Below are positions 58,970-64,000 of a DNA stretch of 64,000 nt, in pieces. The notes beneath the pieces were generated by a model. It had not been told where the DNA came from. It did not search any database and saw only the letters and a program-made list of their open reading frames with translations. Positions within the stretch are counted from its first letter, which is position 1, and each line of letters starts with the position of its first letter. Source of the stretch: Odontocerum albicorne (taxonomy: Eukaryota; Arthropoda; Insecta; Trichoptera; Odontoceridae); contig OX463846.1 of NCBI GenBank assembly GCA_949825065.1, positions 12,520,177 through 12,584,176 on the forward strand, in the 5' to 3' direction. The position numbers were made by a program, and so were the translations under genes.

Positions 58970-60228
58970 CAGTTTGGCCACTGAAAGACTGAATGGTTTG
59001 AAAAAGTCAACTTGTTCATTTTCAATCTTTTTTATTTTATTTTTTACAGGTTATAAAGCATTCCTTGGAGATTAAAATAGATACGTATGGTGTTCAGCAA
59101 CGAGTACAAATCATTGGGTTTTTTTTTATTCCAGTGAAAGATCAATTATTGAAACTCGGATAAAATACCGGCAACATTTTAATGTCAGAGTATCTCCTAC
59201 CGATAACATGATTCGGAACCTAATAGCTCGGTTTGAAAGAACTGGATCAGTCGGCAATCTTCCGGGAAGAGGTCCTTGAGGATCCATCTGCCTCTACCCA
59301 TCGTCACTCTGCTCAACTAGGCATCGCCAAATATCGCTTCAGAAGATCCTGAAACTGGATTTGAAAATGTTTCCATACATGATCCAAATAGTCCAAGCTT
59401 TACTACTCCAAGATACTCAGCAGCGCCTGCAGTACGCCATTCGATTTCAACATCTAGCCAGAGATAATAACGACTTTTTTTAAACAAATAACGACTTTTT
59501 GAATAACTTGATGTGATGCCCATTTTAATTTAAACGGGTACATCAAGAAACAAAACTGCAGATTTTGGGGTACTGAGAATACCAGGCCACATCAACAACA
59601 TTTGCATGCCCAAAAATGTACTGTTTGGTGCTGAGTTATGGCTGAAAGAGTTATCGGCCCCTATTTCTTTGAAAATGAGGAAGGCCAGCCAGAAAGAATC
59701 AACGGGGCTCTGTATAGGACAATGCTTGATTTTTTTTACGCCCAGCGGTCGAAAATAATCAGGAGGTATGATTCCAACAGGATGGAACTACTGCGCACAC
59801 ATACTACCAGACCAGGGTGACGATGGATCTCCTGCGAGAAATTTTCGATGAACGAATAATTAAAAAAAATACATTTGTTTGGCCTCAGCGTTCGCCTGAT
59901 TTGACGGCACCAGACTTGTTTTTGTGCGGCTACTTGAAAGAACGGGTTTACGTAAATAAACCTCGAACAATTCAAGAACTTAATGAGAACATTGGAGCCG
60001 AAATCCGACGTTTACGACCTGAAATCTTGCGTACGGTCATGGAAAATGCTGTGGACAGAGTCCGTATTTGTGAGCAGTAAAATGAGAGTCATTTAAGATA
60101 TGTTGTTTTTCACACATACTACTATAAAAATCCATTTATTATATTTCCAAATAAAATAATTTAAAAAAAACATACGTTTGTAAAAGTTCTTTTTGTTTTA
60201 TATCATTCAGTCTTTTAGTGGCCACCCG
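58970..60228 (+). mobile_element. Fossil mariner-superfamily element (DD41D-like), 1259 bp
   Basis: Imperfect TIRs: left TTTGGCCACTGAAAGACTGA within 58970-59005, right (inverse) GGTGGCCACTAAAAGACTGA within 60195-60228. TA dinucleotides flank both ends (58968-58969, 60229-60230). The encoded transposase is broken by several frameshifts and stops. Length and termini fit a complete but inactive Tc1/mariner-superfamily copy, older than the mariner at 38 kb. Confidence 0.85.
59080..60080 (+). pseudogene. Transposase pseudogene, mariner superfamily, DD41D-like
   Basis: Pieces in order, different frames: VQQRVQIIGFFFYSSERSII and FNVRVSP...NMIRNLIARFE (N-terminal HTH, with the domain end TGSVGNLPGRGP before a stop at 59278); LKLDLKMFPYMIQIVQALLL (59350-59410); VIGPYFFENEEGQPERINGA (59650-59710). 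The catalytic FQQDGTTAHT (about 59771-59800) follows, and after an in-frame run WPQRSPDLTAPDLFLCGYLK (about 59881-59940), then VYVNKPRTIQELNENI and the C-terminus ending VRICEQ at 60077. Some 43 residues separate the last two aspartates here, close to the 41 of the DD41D (rosa-like) group. A short local duplication (AATAACGACTTTTT) near 59468-59500 adds a stop. Confidence 0.85.
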
Positions 60229-60230
60229 TA

Positions 60231-61255
60231 AAATCACTTTAATTGTCTTCTCTCGTAGCCTAATTCGACAACTTCAGTTCTTCAGTGTGCAACAAATCGT
60301 CGTTGTTTTGCGAAAAGCATTTTTTCAAATCAAAGTTTTGAGATAAATGCAATTTAAGTTTCGGAAGGCGATGTAAAATCAAGTTTTATGACTTTTTATC
60401 TTTTCATAACAGCGAAACCATATAACTTTTGGACATAAACGTTTTTTCCATGTGTAGATATTTTTATTTTAAGCAAAAATGGACTTAGATGCTTTTCGCA
60501 GAACAACGACGAAATGATCCATATGCTATTGTGAAATTATTTTCGTTTTCTCGTACCTCAAAAGGTCTTTCTGATCCTGAGTGAACAATTAGTATTTTTC
60601 TTTCGGAGAATTTTCAACCACTTTAGACTAAAATTAAATTATTTGTAAATTAAACCAGTAATGTAAAGCCACTCCATTATTTAAAATAAAAACAGTTCAA
60701 TGGTTTGATTCTAACAAAAATAAATATTAAAATTTCCATAAATCAGTCAGTTGTGAAAATAATAGTTTTCTCCTTTGTGGACTATAATTTTCTACTGTTG
60801 GCTTAATAAAAGCGTATCAATCTTTATTTTTGCAAAAAAAGCCATTTCTGTTTTATTATTGTTGAGTGACTAGATAAGATAGCTAAATAAGCTTGTATGG
60901 GTTTAGCTTATCTCTTCGCGATAGATACTCATGCGGAAAACAAATTATCACCAAACAACGGAGTGATCCGTCCGATACAGTATATACTCGTAATTCTTAG
61001 TGAACTATTTATTCGCTAGTTTGCAAAACCGATGTCTTGAAAGAGTGTTTCCATTGTTTCAACTGTTATATATTTTCGATCCACTTTATCAAAATGGAAT
61101 GAACGTAAATACAAATTAAACATTAAATATACAAGTAGATCGACGTTTTCATCACAGAAAGCAGCCATGTGGTTGATGTGTTTGAAGATTTTCACGGCTT
61201 TTTTCGATTGTTGTTGCACTATTAAGTTAGCTTAAACCTCCATTCTCAGAACATC
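60231..61255. other. Gene-free stretch
   Basis: AT-rich unique sequence. The minus frame 61016-61219 has a protein-like feel but no domain. No repeat recognised. Confidence 0.35.
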
Positions 61256-61320
61256 GCCCTGAGGATGAAAGCTGCAAAGCCTTTGAAACGTCGGCCATCA
61301 TTTAAATAAACTAAACACTG
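61256..61320 (+). repeat. Retroelement-end-like sequence with AAACGTCGGCC
   Basis: CCCTGAGGATGAAAGCTGCA, then TTTGAAACGTCGGCCATCAT and AAATAAACTAAAC. The pattern CCTGAxGATG ... GAAACGTCGGC followed by AATAAA is common at 3' ends of some arthropod retroelements. It shares its core with 13698-13711 and partly with 31198-31220. Confidence 0.5.
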
Positions 61321-61389
61321 GAACAACTGAAAAATATTATAAATTTGCTATGTATTTGTATGAATACACTTTGTGTTTTAATTTTTCCT

Positions 61390-61700
61390 AACAAAGTGAC
61401 GACTTCTTCATGTGTCGTATCTGGTCCTTCTGACGTTGGCGATGACTATTGAGAATCTCTGTCCTTGGTGGCACAGAACAGTTCCTCGACTGTCTGGATA
61501 CCTGTACATTTGCAAATGTTGCGTAACCAAGACAGGCGCGCCTTCTACCGACCCTCAATTTTGCCCATCAATATTAATATTAGGAAATGGTATTTTTCTT
61601 TTCTCAAGCAACGACTGCATACAGAATATACCATGGAATTGTTCATGCAGTTATACATTCGGAACATGCTAGCTCTGGAAAGAAATTTGAACCAAAATCA
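61390..61700 (-). mobile_element. LINE fragment (LGHIMR-type RT C-terminus)
   Basis: Minus-strand pieces read RKEKYHFLILILMGKIEGR, then KARLSWLRNICKCTGIQTVE and ELFCATKDRDSQ. They match the endonuclease/RT LINE end 'ekY.lLqlilqGKieGrRg.GRrr.SWLrNlr.wtg..t.eelfraa.dr'. In-frame stops are present. The two plus-strand ORFs over this segment are its antisense shadows. Confidence 0.7.
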
Positions 61701-62640
61701 ACTAGCCACCATTTTGTTCAATCTCAAAAATCTCTATAGTAGTCATACTCTGTCGAGTATTTCATAACTCTTCTTGTTTTGAAAATTGGTCCAAGTGCAA
61801 ATGATGATGGATCCATGGATGACGTCTTTGCAAATCCCCGTTGAACGCGTATGTGTGCGGACAAACGCGGTATTGCGTAATCACTCAATCACAACGCAGT
61901 GGATATATCACGTGAGAACCTTGGGAGTAGAGAGCCGGTAGCGCTCAGTATGGTCGAGACAAGAAGATTCTATTTTTTAACTTTAAAACATAAATAAATA
62001 AATTGATAGCAAAATCAGTTGGTATCGTGACATAATCTCTGCGCAGAATTGGACAGGAGTGGATTCAATTTGGCGAGACTGTTTCTGAATTCTCACAAAA
62101 AATGAGAAGTATTCGCTGAATTTAACAGGCCAATGTATCACAGAGGGGAATATTAGTATTTCAGAATTTAAACATCATATCTTGTTGAAATAAACAATAT
62201 TTTTTATTTTATTTAATTAAAATGGCTGGCTATTGGGAAATACTCGCCCGAACACATTTTGGAGGCATTTCAATATTGATGAGATCAAAATCATAATGAT
62301 TTGCTGGGATGAAATTTCAAAATAATAATTTTCGCAAAAAAAATGACAAAATGTACTCGCCATATATAATTCTTTAAAAAAATATTTAATCAATGGAATC
62401 ATCACAATTGAAAACAAAGTTGAGTTATCATATTATGACTGATGGCTAAGTTTAAGGTGAAACAATGGAAAATTTTCGAACAGGGCTACAAAGAAAAATC
62501 ATGGCAAGACAAAACCAGACTTGAAAATTAAATTTAGATAAGATAACAACAAAAGATCGTTAATTTTACATGTTCAGGATGCAAATGAAACCCAAAACGA
62601 ATAGATACCAATGCCCAAATAAAAAATTGAGGCCCTACCG
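61701..62640. other. Gene-free stretch, GC patch 61830-61960
   Basis: GC-richer at 61830-61960 (CGCGTATGTGTGCGGACAAACGCGG). Otherwise AT-rich; nothing recognised. Confidence 0.4.
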
Positions 62641-62659
62641 AGCAGGGCAAATAGAGACT

Positions 62660-62783
62660 CGGCACTTAAAAGTGAGGCAATGAAACCGCGTGAGACTCCC
62701 TCATTTAAGCCACGACAAAGGTGTATGAAATTCAACTTTAAATAGTATTTTTTTCAGTAAAAAAAGGTAAGATTAAGACCTAA
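62660..62783. mobile_element. MITE copy, truncated
   Basis: AAGTGAGGCAATGAAACCGC (62669 onward) through CACGACAAAGGTGTATGAAA to TAAGACCTAAATTCATAG is a diverged copy of the interior and right end of the element that follows. Its left end is missing or beyond recognition. Confidence 0.6.
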
Positions 62784-62998
62784 ATTCATAGTCCGGCTTA
62801 AACACTAATTTCTTATACTAAAATTTCTTGATTTGTATTCATAGTTGGACTTCACACGCTTCAAACTTTCAAGTGAGGTAATGAAACCGCATGACTCTCT
62901 AATTTAAGAGAGTTACGATAAATATGTAAGAAATATAATTGTAAATAATATTTTCTAAAGTAAGATTTTATATTAAGCGTTAAGGTCCGACTATGAAT
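62784..62998. mobile_element. MITE, full-length copy, 215 bp
   Basis: Left end ATTCATAGTCCGGCTTAAAC (62784 onward), right end the inverse of ATTCATAGTCGGACCTTAAC (62998 backward), giving a TIR of roughly 20-25 bp with a few mismatches. The interior AAGTGAGGTAATGAAACCGC and GAGTTACGATAAATATG match the neighbouring truncated copy and, in reverse, the copy at 7040-7215. Non-coding. A further end-like GGTCGGATTATGAATTCAG lies at 63022-63040, so copies are clustered or nested here. Confidence 0.7.
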
Positions 62999-63049
62999 CG
63001 GACCTTAGTATTTATTGCTGAGGTCGGATTATGAATTCAGCCCGAAGAC

Positions 63050-63360
63050 TGGAATGTTTCTGTGTTAGAGATAGTGTCGGTCCGCCCCTGCCACTGACCT
63101 TCCTCTCCGCGCGGATCTGATGACGCGAATGCCAAACCGCGGCCTTGGTCGGGCAGCCCCAAGGAGAAATGATTATTCATAGATGCTAGTGCCGGTGCCA
63201 GTGGTGGATTTGTTGATAACGGCCCGATTAGATATATTGTTTGTGTGTATTGGTAGGCAGGCGAGCAAGCAACTCGGTGCGCAACCTTGGCTGCGCAGAG
63301 AAAGCAGCGAAAAGCGCCCAACTTACATACACATAATCGTGAAAACAGCCGAGCCTCATA
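63050..63360. other. GC-rich island
   Basis: Contains GGTCCGCCCCTGCCACTGAC, CTCCGCGCGGATC and CCGCGGCCTTGGTCGG. A 112-codon minus frame (63037-63375) and a 61-codon plus frame overlap without domain signatures. Candidate exon or regulatory element. Confidence 0.35.
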
Positions 63361-64000
63361 ATACTTGATGAACAAAAAAATCGGCGATTTTATGCGTGAG
63401 TAAAAATATCGCTACTCTCTCTGAGGCCTAGTTTGAACGCTGATGAACTATTTTTTGTCCCATTCAGATGTTTCTCGAATTTCATTTCTAGAAGTGAAAA
63501 ACGAATGTACTCCAGATTCAGGAATTACTAGAAAGATTAGCGTTAAAAAAAATCTTAACAATTAAAATAGACTGCGCCGGCAGGATCTTCTTAATCACTA
63601 CGCTTGTTGGAAGGATCTCAATGCTCCTGAACAGGACTGCATCGGATATTGACACATTTCTTATCACTTGTCAAAAGTAAAAGAAAATTTTCTTCTAAAG
63701 CTGGGAACATAGGAAAACACTAATAAACTTATTTAACGGACTATTGACTATTTAATGTTTCAAGTAAGAGAACATTTTTATTTTTTTTAATGTAATTGGG
63801 ATAAATAAACTTCACATCCTTTTTATATTGCGTACTATCGTGGCCTTTGTGTGGCCGCGGAGGTTTTGGGTGAAATTTTCGACGGTGACCGAAAAAAGGT
63901 GTCCCAAATAGGCGAGCATATTTCACATAAGGTGTCCTTTATACGATGGTATTGTAGTAATACCGGTACTAGGCATATTACGTTTACATAATAGTAATAT
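63361..64000. other. Gene-free stretch to window end
   Basis: AT-rich with a small GC patch near 63840-63890 (GTGGCCGCGGAGG). No gene or repeat recognised; anything at the edge may continue beyond the window. Confidence 0.4.

Noticed and set aside
61016..61219. 67-codon minus ORF (MAAFCDENVDLLVYLMFNLY...)
   Set aside because: Somewhat protein-like, but short, with no motif, no splice sites and no neighbouring coding frame; could not be supported.
61412..61767. Two plus-strand ORFs (86 and 100 codons)
   Set aside because: The minus strand carries clear LINE RT C-terminal motifs here, so these are antisense shadows.
63037..63375. 112-codon minus ORF over GC island
   Set aside because: No domain, overlapping plus ORF, composition-driven; kept only as a GC-rich island.

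Overview
The window looks like nuclear DNA from an insect: AT-rich, almost free of host protein coding, and full of arthropod-type repeats. Evidence for this is mariner/Tc1 elements, Jockey-like and RTE-like LINE fossils, a tRNA-derived SINE family, short inverted-repeat elements and a 200-base assembly gap beside an (AT)n tract. The insect order cannot be fixed from the sequence; the (TATG)n-ended LINE tails would suit Lepidoptera or Hemiptera, which is only an impression. I found no bacterial operon, no CRISPR array, no rRNA and no free-standing tRNA gene.

Layout. 1-12.6 kb: gene-free sequence with GC-rich islands, a 5'-truncated Jockey-like LINE (3003-3849, minus) with a plausible 12-bp target duplication, one MITE (7040-7215) and small tandem repeats. 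12.6-29.6 kb: SINE copies, a degenerate RTE-like reverse transcriptase (17.1-18.3 kb, minus), further LINE 3' ends and a 330-bp tandem duplication (25968-26631). 29.6-35.6 kb: GC-rich island, N gap, (AT)n and a dense block of LINE and SINE fragments. 37.98-39.26 kb: the best-preserved element, a 1288-bp mariner with perfect 31-bp inverted repeats, TA target duplication and a D,D34D transposase broken only by a one-base slip in a T run near the C-terminus. 40.7-41.3 kb: a CpG-rich segment that could hold the promoter and first coding exon of a minus-strand gene. 42.3-43.2 kb: an 850-bp pogo/Tigger-like non-autonomous transposon. 43-58 kb: SINEs, a pre-miRNA-like hairpin (47268-47334), a 5 x 42 bp minisatellite (48293-48502) and GC-rich islands. 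58.97-60.23 kb: a fossil mariner-superfamily element close to the DD41D type. 61-63 kb: a LINE fragment and a cluster of the same MITE family seen at 7 kb.

How it fits together: this reads as intergenic or long-intron sequence. Host function, if any, probably lies in the GC-rich islands, which stand out from the AT-rich background every few kb and could be promoters, exons or conserved regulatory elements. Autonomous LINEs and transposases elsewhere would have mobilised the SINEs, MITEs and pogo derivative. I see no convincing new multi-gene system; the most useful leads are the candidate first exon at 40.8 kb, the hairpin at 47.3 kb, the MITE and SINE families and the near-intact mariner.
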